Assembly (NCBI GenBank): GCA_020431405.1
Contig: JAGQIK010000037.1
Location: 1-53,667, forward strand
Reading direction: 5' to 3'
DNA: 53,667 nt
Source of the DNA: Myxococcales bacterium
Lineage (GTDB): Bacteria > Myxococcota_A > Polyangia > GCA-2747355
Shown here: in pieces, positions 34,903 to 42,088 of the stretch
Layout: every line of letters begins with the position of its first letter
Position numbering within the stretch: the stretch's first letter is position 1
Made by a program: the position numbers and the translations under genes
Notes under the pieces: model-generated
What the model was told of the DNA's origin: nothing
The model's input: only the letters and a program-made list of their open reading frames with translations
Database searches by the model: none

Positions 34903-35535
34903 ATGAAGCGAGCGAGTAGCAAAGAGCTGATCAACTTCGCCGACCTTTCCGACCTCGAGCTTCGTGACGCCGTCCTCGCGCAGTCCGAGGGCGCCTGGCG
35001 CGAGCTGCTGCGCCGGTTCCGCGGTCTCATCTACCGCTGCATCACCAAAGCCCTTTCAAAGTACGAAGCGGTCCTCTCCAGCGAAGATGTCGACGAGATC
35101 TTCAGCGAGGTCTGCTTCAACCTGCTGCGCAACGACATGAAGAAGCTGCGCGTGTACGACCCCGAGCGCGGCAGCAAGCTCGGCAGCTGGATCGGGCTGA
35201 TCTCGATCAACACCGCCTACGATCACCTGCGCGGCATCGCGCGCCAGCCGATCCTCGACCGCATCGAGGGCGCGCCGGAGCGCACCGACGCGGCCCCTGG
35301 CCCGCTCGATCAGCTGCTGCGCAAAGAGCGCTACGACCGCCTCAACGGTCTCGCCGAACGCTTCTCCGCCCGCGATCGCAAGTTCATGGAGCTCTACTAC
35401 GGCCGCGGCATGGCGCCCGTCGAGGTCGCCAAGCACATGGGGATCTCGGTCAAGACCGTGTACTCCAAGAAGAACAAGATCCGTAAGCGGCTCATCGCGC
35501 TGGCCGAAGGGCAGCCGCAGGCGCTGGCGGCGTGA
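34903..35535 (+). CDS. Sigma-70-family (ECF-like) RNA polymerase sigma factor
   Basis: A 210-residue sigma factor. Region 2 (about 25-100) includes L-L-R-R-F-R-G-L-I-Y-R-C-I, D-V-D-E-I-F-S-E-V and G-S-W-I-G-L-I-S-I-N-T-A-Y-D-H-L-R. Region 4 (about 145-200) has R-K-F-M-E-L-Y-Y-G-R-G-M-A-P-V-E-V-A-K-H-M-G-I-S-V-K-T-V-Y, a clear HTH. An AAGGGG site six bases upstream favours the ATG at 34,903 over the one at 34,897. Two small genes follow closely and could include its partner or anti-sigma. It is preceded by a sigma-54-type promoter. Confidence 0.9.
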   Translation: MKRASSKELINFADLSDLELRDAVLAQSEGAWRELLRRFRGLIYRCITKALSKYEAVLSSEDVDEIFSEVCFNLLRNDMKKLRVYDPERGSKLGSWIGLISINTAYDHLRGIARQPILDRIEGAPERTDAAPGPLDQLLRKERYDRLNGLAERFSARDRKFMELYYGRGMAPVEVAKHMGISVKTVYSKKNKIRKRLIALAEGQPQALAA

Positions 35536-35537
35536 CG

Positions 35538-35738
35538 ATGGGCATCCGACTCGTTCCCGATGTAGGGCAGCTGGTCGCGCCGGCACCGCGGCGCAACAAG
35601 CGCCCCACGGTGATCCCACTGAAAACCAGGCGCGAGCGTTGGCGAGAAGAACGCGTCGCCGCGCCCGTAAGACCGAGCACACCCCTTCGTCGACGCGAGA
35701 CCAGCGAGCTGCCCTTGGTGGTGGTGGCTGCTTCGTAG
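35538..35738 (+). CDS. Small basic protein of unknown function in the sigma factor operon
   Basis: A 66-residue open frame starting three bases after the sigma factor stop. A GTG at 35,532 overlapping that stop is an alternative start. It is rich in Arg, Pro and Val (P-R-R-N-K-R-P-T-V, R-R-E-R-W-R-E-E-R-V) with no recognised motif. There is no clear ribosome site, so translation would depend on coupling. The next gene starts 30 bases later with its own strong site. It may not be real. Confidence 0.4.
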   Translation: MGIRLVPDVGQLVAPAPRRNKRPTVIPLKTRRERWREERVAAPVRPSTPLRRRETSELPLVVVAAS

Positions 35739-35768
35739 CCGTCGGAGAGTGTTTGCTGGAGGGAGTAG

Positions 35769-36119
35769 ATGAGATACGCGCCCGCTACCTTCTCCGTCTG
35801 TCCCACCTGCATCCGCTCGTACCCCATCGATCCGCGACTCGCCGACGACGCCAAACGCGGCCACAGCAAGTGTCGTGGCTGTCCGCATTGCAGCGTCGAC
35901 AGCACGGTTGGCAGCGCGTCGCGTGCACGTCGCGACACGGCCCGCGTGCCCACGCTGCACGTCGATCAAACGCAGCGTATCCCCGTGGCGCCGGTCCGCG
36001 AGGAGCAGGCCGCCAGCGCGGCCGCCGCGAAGGTGGGCTTCAACGGGCGCGCCTTCGCCCTCGGCGCGGCGGTCAGCCTCGCGCTGATTGTCCCTGCCGC
36101 ATGGCTGTGGCTTCTGTAA
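35769..36119 (+). CDS. Small zinc-ribbon protein with C-terminal membrane anchor
   Basis: A 116-residue protein with a GGAGGGAG site before the ATG. The N-terminus has a metal-binding cysteine pattern (C-P-T-C near 11-14, then H-S-K-C-R-G-C-P-H-C near 32-41). A Pro/Ala-rich linker leads to one C-terminal membrane helix (A-L-G-A-A-V-S-L-A-L-I-V-P-A-A-W-L-W-L-L). This cytoplasmic-zinc/membrane-tail layout beside a sigma factor gene would suit a membrane-tethered modulator or anti-sigma, but no ZAS HxxxCxxC motif is present. The 3' end overlaps the convergent gene by 47 bases. Confidence 0.75.
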   Translation: MRYAPATFSVCPTCIRSYPIDPRLADDAKRGHSKCRGCPHCSVDSTVGSASRARRDTARVPTLHVDQTQRIPVAPVREEQAASAAAAKVGFNGRAFALGAAVSLALIVPAAWLWLL

Positions 36120-36606
36120 CCACACCCCACGTCACCGACAAGCTGCCGACCTGACATTGCGAGACGGGCGCCAGCCCGGACTCGAGCAGCAGCGCCGCCA
36201 CGTCCTCGCGGTCCATCGCCTCGCTGCCCATGCGCCGCATGGCGGCGAGCACGCCCCCGCCCGCGCTCGGCTCGACGAGGATCAGCCGCGCTCCGACGTG
36301 CAGCAGCCGGCACCACGATCCCACCAGCGCCTCGGGCTGCTCGGCGCGGCAAGCGACGCGCAGCGAGATCAGCGCCGAGAGCGAGGCGGGCGCCAGCGGC
36401 AACGCTGCCGCCAGCGCCGCCACGCGGCCGAAGACGGGCGGCTGCTTGCGACGGCGTCCGAAGCGCTCGCTGATCAGCAGCGCCGAGCGCGCCGCGCTCG
36501 CGACCTGCCGTGCCAGCTTGGCGTCGCCGACGAAGGCCACCGGGCTCGCCTGCGCGTCCGCGCCGGATTCGGCGAGGATCGCCTGGAGTTGCTCGCTGAG
36601 GTTCAC
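36073..36606 (-). CDS. Methyltransferase-like protein (Rossmann fragment), tentative
   Basis: A 177-residue protein starting at GTG. The C-terminal part (W-C-R-L-L-H-V-G-A-R-L-I-L-V-E-P, then L-L-L-E-S-G-L-A-P) resembles the end of class I SAM-dependent methyltransferases. The N-terminal part lacks a clear GxGxG SAM loop (V-A-F-V-G-D-A-K-L-A-R is the nearest), so it may be a degenerate or truncated member. It follows the HEAT-repeat gene by 26 bases on the same strand and overlaps the end of the plus-strand zinc-ribbon gene. Confidence 0.6.
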   Translation of the reverse strand: MNLSEQLQAILAESGADAQASPVAFVGDAKLARQVASAARSALLISERFGRRRKQPPVFGRVAALAAALPLAPASLSALISLRVACRAEQPEALVGSWCRLLHVGARLILVEPSAGGGVLAAMRRMGSEAMDREDVAALLLESGLAPVSQCQVGSLSVTWGVVTEATAMRQGQSARG

Positions 36607-36632
36607 GTGTCGTAGGGCTGGTGGTCAGAGCG

Positions 36633-37427
36633 CTAGTGCGAGCGAAGGTAGCGCATCAGGTTGCGCTTGGCGCTCTGGATCGCCGCGCGCAAGGCGTGAT
36701 CTTTGAGGCTCGACTCGCCGCCGCGCGAGCGCGAGGAAGCCTCCACCGTGGCGCCGCCGCTGCCCATCATCACGATGTTGCCGGCCTTGCCCGACAGCAC
36801 CATGCTGACGCGGCACGTCGTGGAGATCGTGCCGCCACGCCGGTGCTGCGACAGCTGCGTGAGCGCGGACGTCAAACCGTAGATCTTCTGGTGGCGGCGC
36901 GGGCGCCCCTGCCCCATCACGGCGGCGCTCGAGCTGCTGTTGATCTCCTGCTGCCACACGTCGCGCATGCGTTGCGCGAGGCTGCGCGAGCCCATGCGCT
37001 GACGCACCGACATCTTGCCGAGCTTGAGCAAGTAGCGCGCCGAGCGAAGCCGTTTGGCCGGCGCCGCGCGCGCCTCGCGGATGTGCTTGAGCGCCGCACG
37101 CGCGTGTCGTCTCACCTGTGCGCTGCGGTCGTGCATGCTGCGGCGCAGCGCGCCGTTGGCTCGCGCGTCGCCGATCTGGCCCAGGGCGTAGGCGGCCAGC
37201 GAGCGCACCGTCTCGCTCTTGTCGTCGAGGGCCTGCACCAACGCCGGGATCGAACGATCGTCGCGCAAGCGGCCGAGCACGAACACAGCCTGCAGGCGCA
37301 ACTTGAGGTTGCTCGACTTCAACGCGCCGATGATGCGCTGAAGACGGCTCGCCGGAAGTCGTGCGGTCGCCGAGGCGGATACGGCAATGCACGCGGCGAA
37401 GCAAACGACGCGGAGCTGTCGGTGCAT
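36633..37427 (-). CDS. Exported HEAT-repeat protein
   Basis: A 264-residue protein with a signal peptide (V-V-C-F-A-A-C-I-A-V-S-A-S-A-T-A). HEAT/PBS-lyase-type repeats follow at about 30-120 (L-R-L-Q-A-V-F-V-L-G-R-L-R-D-D-R-S-I-P-A-L-V-Q-A-L, V-R-S-L-A-A-Y-A-L-G-Q-I-G-D-A). The C-terminal 130 residues are basic with no known domain but include G-G-T-I-S-T-T-C-R-V-S-M-V-L-S-G-K. It is likely a periplasmic protein-interaction scaffold; partners are unknown. It is divergent from the gene at 37,570. Confidence 0.8.
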   Translation of the reverse strand: MHRQLRVVCFAACIAVSASATARLPASRLQRIIGALKSSNLKLRLQAVFVLGRLRDDRSIPALVQALDDKSETVRSLAAYALGQIGDARANGALRRSMHDRSAQVRRHARAALKHIREARAAPAKRLRSARYLLKLGKMSVRQRMGSRSLAQRMRDVWQQEINSSSSAAVMGQGRPRRHQKIYGLTSALTQLSQHRRGGTISTTCRVSMVLSGKAGNIVMMGSGGATVEASSRSRGGESSLKDHALRAAIQSAKRNLMRYLRSH

Positions 37428-37569
37428 GGGACTCTATTCGAAGTATCAGCTCAGCGGCGCCAGCGTCAACGCGCTTGCGCGGCCTAGCAGCTCGGAGATA
37501 CCGTAGGTTGATGTCAGATAGGCTTGCTAACCGTCTCTGCGAGTCGGGTGGTGCAGCGATCAGCGGCGG

Positions 37570-38517
37570 GTGCCGGTGAGCTCCGTCCAGCCCGCGGTGT
37601 CGCCAAAGGGGCGCGCTCAGGCCGTTTCAGCGCTGATGCTCGCCGTGGGCCTCGCGCTGCTGTCGCTGGTGCTGATGATCAGCGTCACCATCTTCGCCTT
37701 CTCTCCCGGCGAGTTGCCGCCACCCGGCCCGCCGCCCAAGCCAACCAGGAAACAAGCCGCCAGCTACCGCTACCTGCCGACGTTCTTTCGCTCGCTCGTC
37801 GAAGACGACGTCAAGAAGGTCAAGATCAAGAGCTTCAAGCTCAACGAGCTTCGCGTCGTGCGCAGCTACACCAAAGAGCTCTCCGAAGAGACACCGCTGG
37901 CGCTGGGCAAGAGCTTCGAGACACCGACGATCAAGCTCACGCTCAAGCGCAAGAAGCTGTGGGTCGGCGGCGAGGGGCGGCGTTTCCGCGCGCAGCACGT
38001 GGTGCTGCGCATCGAAAACCGCACCGACGAGCCCATCGCCTACCGCGTACGCACCACGATCAGCAGCAAGGGACGCAAGTCCCCCACGCGCAAGGGCGGC
38101 CCCTGCAGCACCAAGGCCGTGCTGCCGCACAACGCCATCGCCCTCGACCCTCACGGCAGCGTCGAGCGCACCGAGTGCCTTCAGCGCTCGCACGACAAGT
38201 TCAAGGTGATCTCGGTGGAGGTGCTGAGCGTCGGCCGGCTGGGTTATCACTACGTCTCGCGCCTCGAGCCGCGCGCGCTGCGCCTCGACCCGCGGACCTC
38301 GGAGGGCCACGACCCGGGCAAGCTCAAGGCCTGCCGAATCCTGCCCTGGGACGCCATCGACCGCGCCCTCACCGAGTCCGACGGGCACTGGTACGACGTG
38401 GCCGACTTCTACGCGCGCCACAACTGCGACGAGTACTCGTTCTTCTCGACCTATCGCATGCCCAAAAAGCCGCTGCAGAAGCTGCCGCTGCAGCCGCCCT
38501 CGTCGTCCAAGAGCTGA
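37570..38517 (+). CDS. Single-pass membrane protein of unknown function
   Basis: A 315-residue protein with one N-terminal membrane segment (about 20-45: L-M-L-A-V-G-L-A-L-L-S-L-V-L-M-I-S-V-T-I-F). A Pro-rich linker follows, then a mixed alpha/beta periplasmic domain containing four cysteines (G-P-C-S-T, T-E-C-L-Q, K-A-C-R-I, H-N-C-D-E). I recognise no family. The first GTG (37,570) is used; a second GTG two codons later is equally possible. It stands alone between the HEAT gene and the oxidoreductase. Confidence 0.75.
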   Translation: MPVSSVQPAVSPKGRAQAVSALMLAVGLALLSLVLMISVTIFAFSPGELPPPGPPPKPTRKQAASYRYLPTFFRSLVEDDVKKVKIKSFKLNELRVVRSYTKELSEETPLALGKSFETPTIKLTLKRKKLWVGGEGRRFRAQHVVLRIENRTDEPIAYRVRTTISSKGRKSPTRKGGPCSTKAVLPHNAIALDPHGSVERTECLQRSHDKFKVISVEVLSVGRLGYHYVSRLEPRALRLDPRTSEGHDPGKLKACRILPWDAIDRALTESDGHWYDVADFYARHNCDEYSFFSTYRMPKKPLQKLPLQPPSSSKS

Positions 38518-38551
38518 TTCGCTGGCCGCGGAGCGGTCGTCCGCGGCGACC

Positions 38552-39562
38552 TCACGCCTCGGCGTTGATCTCGAGCACGATCTTGCCGACGTTTTCGTTG
38601 CGGCGCATCGCGGCGTGCGCCTCGTTGGCGTCGGCGATGGGCAGCACGCGGTCGATCACCGGACGGACGGTGCCGGCGATGACGTGCGGCCAGACGCGCT
38701 CGGCGAGCTGGCGCGTGATCTCGGCCTTCTCCGCGACCGAGCGGCTGCGCAGCACCGAGCCGATCACCCGCTGACAGTTGATCAGCAGGCGCTGGATCGG
38801 GATCTCGCTCTTGGCGCCGCCGAGCAGGCCGATGATCACCAGCCGCCCGCCGCGCGCCAGCGCCTGCAGGTTGCGCGCGAAGTAGTCGGCGCCCACGCAG
38901 CAGAGGATCGCGTCGACGCCGCGCCCCTCGCTCGCGGCGCGCACGCGCTCGACGAAGTCCTCCTCGCGGCGATCGATGGCGAGCTCGGCGCCGAGCTCGC
39001 GCAAGCGCTCGAGCTTGGAGCCGCTGGCCGTGGCGTACACCGGACAGCCCAGCGCGCGGCAGATCTGGATCGCCGCGGTGCCCACCCCCGACGCGCCAGC
39101 GTGCACCAGCGCGCGCTCTCCGGGCTGCAGGGCCGCTTCCATGAAGAGGTTGAGGTAGGCCGTGTAGAGCGCCTCGGGCAGCGCAGCGGCGTCGCTGTAG
39201 GGCATCTCGTCGGGCACGCGCAGCATCACGTCGGCGTTGCAGACGACGTATTCGCCGTAGCCGCCGCCCTCCACCAGCGCGGCGACGCGATCACCGGGGG
39301 CCCACGACGTCACGCCCTCGCCCACCGCCACCACGCGGCCGGCGACCTCGAGCCCGAGGATCTGCGAGGCACCCGCAGGCACCGGATAGGCGCCGATACG
39401 CTGCAGCAGGTCCGCGCGGTTGATCGCCGTCGCGCCGGCGCGAACGAGCACCTGCGCGGCGCCGGGCGCGGGCGTGGGCTGGCCCTCCTGCCAGGCGAGG
39501 GTCTTGGCGTCGTCATCGCCGACGACGATGGCCTTCATGGTGTCAGGGATGGAATTGGACAT
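38552..39562 (-). CDS. NAD(P)H quinone oxidoreductase (zinc-independent MDR, PIG3-like)
   Basis: A 336-residue medium-chain dehydrogenase/reductase. The N-terminal GroES-like part has T-A-I-N-R-A-D-L-L-Q-R-I-G-A-Y-P-V-P and G-L-E-V-A-G-R-V-V-A-V-G. The Rossmann nucleotide-binding motif is V-H-A-G-A-S-G-V-G-T-A-A-I-Q. The catalytic zinc cysteine of alcohol dehydrogenases is absent, as in quinone oxidoreductases. I-N-R-A-D-L-L-Q and the C-terminal R-R-N-E-N-V-G-K-I-V-L fit the PIG3 group. It would reduce quinones using NADPH in the cytoplasm. Confidence 0.92.
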   Translation of the reverse strand: MSNSIPDTMKAIVVGDDDAKTLAWQEGQPTPAPGAAQVLVRAGATAINRADLLQRIGAYPVPAGASQILGLEVAGRVVAVGEGVTSWAPGDRVAALVEGGGYGEYVVCNADVMLRVPDEMPYSDAAALPEALYTAYLNLFMEAALQPGERALVHAGASGVGTAAIQICRALGCPVYATASGSKLERLRELGAELAIDRREEDFVERVRAASEGRGVDAILCCVGADYFARNLQALARGGRLVIIGLLGGAKSEIPIQRLLINCQRVIGSVLRSRSVAEKAEITRQLAERVWPHVIAGTVRPVIDRVLPIADANEAHAAMRRNENVGKIVLEINAEA

Positions 39563-39609
39563 GGCGCGCAGCGTATCGCGCCATGTCCGCGCACACTAGG
39601 CGCCGCTGG

Positions 39610-41115
39610 CTAGTAGTAGCAGCTGCCGTCGTTGGGCTGACACTGGAAGCTGGTGCCGCTCTTGGTCTGGTACGGCATACAGGCCGTGCCCGCCGGGCAG
39701 GGCTGCGAGGCCGAGCAGGCCTGACCGCAGTAGGTCTCGCCGCTCTTGTAGTTGATGATGCAGCGCGCGCCCGGGCCCATGCACTCCGACTTCTGCGGGT
39801 TGCAGTAGTCGCAGACGTTGCCCTTGCTCGGCGCGCAGACCTGGCCGCTCTTGCCTTCGGGCACGAAGCAGTCGGGCGTCTCGCAGCAGTCGGGGTTGAA
39901 GAAGAAGTGGTAGCAGGCGCACTGCGTGTTGGGTCGCCGTCCGTCGGGCAGCTCCTGACAGTCGATGTGCAGCTTGCCGTTGATGAACTTGGTCGGCCAC
40001 GCGCCGCTGGGCAGACACGTCACCTGACCCCAACCACAGAACTGCAGGCCGTCGCACCAGCGCTTCTTACCGGGCACGCAGGTCTCGCCAGGCTTCGGCG
40101 TGAGGCTCGGCGGCGTGGGCGGCAGCGGCACCTTGACGCACTTGGTGCCGTTGAACTCGGTGCCCTTGGCGCACGACCAGAAGCCACCGCCGGGCGGGAA
40201 GTCCTCTTCGGGGGTGTCGGGCTTCTCGCAGCGGTACTGATCCTTGCCGTTGTCGCTGCCGGTCTTGACGCAGTTCCAGCCAGCGCCGCCGGGAGGAGGC
40301 GATCCGGGAGGCGTCTCGCCGGTGCAGACCCACTTCTTGAGCACTAGCAGGAACGTCTTCTGATGACACTTCCAGTCGCCGCCGCCACCGGGCGGCAGAC
40401 CGCCGGGCTTCTCGCAGGTGGTCGTGCCGTCCTTTTCCACGCAGTTCCAGCCGCCGCCGGGACCGCCGGGCGGCGTGGTACCGGGCGGCGTGGTGCCGGG
40501 CGGGTTGGTGCCGGGCGGCGTGGTGCCGGGCGGCGTGGTGCCAGGCGGCGTGGTGCCGGGCGGCGTGGTGCCGGGCGGCGTCGTCGGCGTGCAGACGATC
40601 TTGGCGTTCTCCTTTTCGACGACGCACTTCCAGTGCGCGCCGCCGCCGGGCTTGTTGCTCGGATTGGGCGGGTACTTGCTCGTGCAGTGCCACAGCATCT
40701 CGGCCTGGCTGTAGCGACAGTCGAAGTCGCCGCCGCCGTCGGGCTTGTCGCCGGGCGTGCCGGGCTTGCTGCAGACGTAGCCGCTCGACTTCCACGTGCA
40801 GTCCCAGCCCTTGCCGCCGGGCAGCGGCTGCTCGCTCTCGCACTTCTGCGCGTTCTTGGAGCAGTCCCACAGGCCGGGGCAGGTGCAGATGACGCCCTTG
40901 TCGGGATCACCCGAGCACTTGAGCTTCTCTGCCGGACAGCAGCTCGCCTGATCGGTGCACGGCGCGTACTCGCCGCCGGGCGCCGTCGGCGTCAGTCCGT
41001 TGCCGAGGTTGGCTACGTTGCCGGTGCAGCTGATGACGAGGGCGGTCAGCAAGACCGCGCCTGAGAGGCCCGTAGCCAAAGATGCGGGCCGCCACCCCGT
41101 GCGATTGCGCTCCAT
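39610..41115 (-). CDS. Cysteine-rich lipoprotein with W-x-C repeat array and TTPPG linker
   Basis: A 501-residue lipoprotein; lipobox V-I-S-C, AGGAG site nine bases before the ATG at 41,115. The central region holds about seven short modules of the form aromatic-x-C, 8-16 residues, C, each set off by Gly/Pro: G-W-D-C, D-F-D-C, H-W-K-C, G-W-N-C, D-W-K-C, G-W-N-C and F-W-S-C. Between modules 3 and 4 lies a run of eight T-(T/N)-P-P-G units. The last 170 residues are rich in Cys pairs (C-C-E-T-P-D-C, C-D-Y-C, C-M-G-P-G-A-R-C). It is a secreted, disulfide-rich surface protein of unknown role. A sigma-54-type promoter lies at 41,159. Confidence 0.85.
   Translation of the reverse strand: MERNRTGWRPASLATGLSGAVLLTALVISCTGNVANLGNGLTPTAPGGEYAPCTDQASCCPAEKLKCSGDPDKGVICTCPGLWDCSKNAQKCESEQPLPGGKGWDCTWKSSGYVCSKPGTPGDKPDGGGDFDCRYSQAEMLWHCTSKYPPNPSNKPGGGAHWKCVVEKENAKIVCTPTTPPGTTPPGTTPPGTTPPGTTPPGTNPPGTTPPGTTPPGGPGGGWNCVEKDGTTTCEKPGGLPPGGGGDWKCHQKTFLLVLKKWVCTGETPPGSPPPGGAGWNCVKTGSDNGKDQYRCEKPDTPEEDFPPGGGFWSCAKGTEFNGTKCVKVPLPPTPPSLTPKPGETCVPGKKRWCDGLQFCGWGQVTCLPSGAWPTKFINGKLHIDCQELPDGRRPNTQCACYHFFFNPDCCETPDCFVPEGKSGQVCAPSKGNVCDYCNPQKSECMGPGARCIINYKSGETYCGQACSASQPCPAGTACMPYQTKSGTSFQCQPNDGSCYY
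40466..40585. repeat. Eight tandem 15-bp units encoding T-T-P-P-G
   Basis: Eight copies of a 15-bp unit (plus-strand form CCGGGCGGCGTGGTG) run without gaps from 40,466 to 40,585. Single-base variants occur in the third (GTT), sixth (CCAGG) and eighth units. Being a multiple of three, copy-number change would lengthen or shorten the Pro-rich linker without breaking the frame. Confidence 0.9.
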
Positions 41116-41158
41116 TGAGATGCTCTCCTGCGGGTCCGGCGGCCGCGCAGATATACAG

Positions 41159-41174
41159 AGCAAAAGCAGTGCCG
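41159..41174 (-). promoter_or_regulatory. Sigma-54 (-24/-12) promoter of the Cys-rich lipoprotein gene
   Basis: Read on the minus strand: CGGCAC, five bases (TGCTT), then TTGCT, with GG and GC ten bases apart. Only the first consensus T differs. Transcription would begin near 41,148, about 33 bases before the start codon at 41,115. Confidence 0.6.
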
Positions 41175-41297
41175 CTGATCTCAGGGGTCAAGCCGTTGAA
41201 ATCCCGCGTAGCGTTCTCGCAACTGACCGAAAGCGTGGTGGGACTGCAACAAACAACGGGGGCGACAACCCCCGTAAGCCTGTGCGATCAATCTCGC

Positions 41298-41924
41298 GTG
41301 ACGATCCCCGCATCAGATGTGTTGCGCGGCGTGCTCTTCGATCTCGACGGCGTGCTGATCGATTCGAGCCGCGCGTGGCATCGCGTGATCAACCGTGGCC
41401 GCGAGCGGCTCGGCTACGCGCCGCCGATCAGCTGGCAGGCGTTCATCGCGACCTTCGGCCAGAGCGTGGAGCGCGATCGCGACGACTTCTTCGCGCGTCA
41501 CAGCGTCGAGCAGGTCGACGCCCTCTTCGACGAGCTGATGTGCGACGAGCTCGACGCCATCGCGCTCGACCCTCTAGCCCACACCGTGCTCGACGCGCTC
41601 GCCGAGCGCGGGCTGGCGCGGGCGGTGGTGACCAACACACCGCTAGCGCTGGCGCGGCGCGTGCTCGCGGCCACCGATATCGCACCGCGGGTGCAGGCGC
41701 TGTGCGCTGCCGGCGAGGCGGCGAGCAAGCCGGCGCCCGATCTGGTGCTGCTGTGCCTCGAGCGGCTGGGGCTGTCGGCCAGCGAGGTCGTCTACGTCGG
41801 CGACTCGGCGTCGGACCGCGGCGCCACACGCGCGGCCGGCGTCGCGATGCTCGGCCTGCGCACCGATGGCGACGCGCGCATCGAGTCGCTGCAGGATCTG
41901 CTCGAGCTCGTCAAGTCGGCTTAG
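41298..41924 (+). CDS. HAD-superfamily phosphatase (Gph-like)
   Basis: A 208-residue HAD hydrolase. Motif I is L-F-D-L-D-G-V-L-I-D-S; motif II V-V-T-N-T-P; motif III S-K-P-A-P-D; motif IV V-Y-V-G-D-S-A-S-D-R-G-A. This set resembles phosphoglycolate or sugar-phosphate phosphatases. The GTG at 41,298 places motif I about 11 residues in, as expected; the frame is open upstream but there it runs through the divergent promoter region. Confidence 0.88.
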   Translation: MTIPASDVLRGVLFDLDGVLIDSSRAWHRVINRGRERLGYAPPISWQAFIATFGQSVERDRDDFFARHSVEQVDALFDELMCDELDAIALDPLAHTVLDALAERGLARAVVTNTPLALARRVLAATDIAPRVQALCAAGEAASKPAPDLVLLCLERLGLSASEVVYVGDSASDRGATRAAGVAMLGLRTDGDARIESLQDLLELVKSA

Positions 41925-41935
41925 CTGACGCAGCA

Positions 41936-41949
41936 GGTTCAGTTGAACC
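41936..41949. terminator. Short dyad between convergent genes
   Basis: GGTTCA and TGAACC flank GT, about 12 bases after the HAD stop. There is no T-run. It could help end transcription but the case is weak. Confidence 0.3.
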
Positions 41950-42088
41950 CGAAGGCGCCGACGCGCCTGAGCTCGCGCGGATTATGGTTGATTGCGTTTC
42001 GCATGGCGCGGCGTGTGATCGCCGCGCTCGCACGTGTCAATGCTAGTCCTGAATCAAGCGCGTTCTGTACGAGCGCGCTCGTTCCGAG

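Noticed and set aside
34749-34904. 51-codon minus-strand frame opposite the sigma factor leader
   Set aside because: It covers the better-supported sigma-54-type promoter and palindrome on the plus strand and has no family resemblance.
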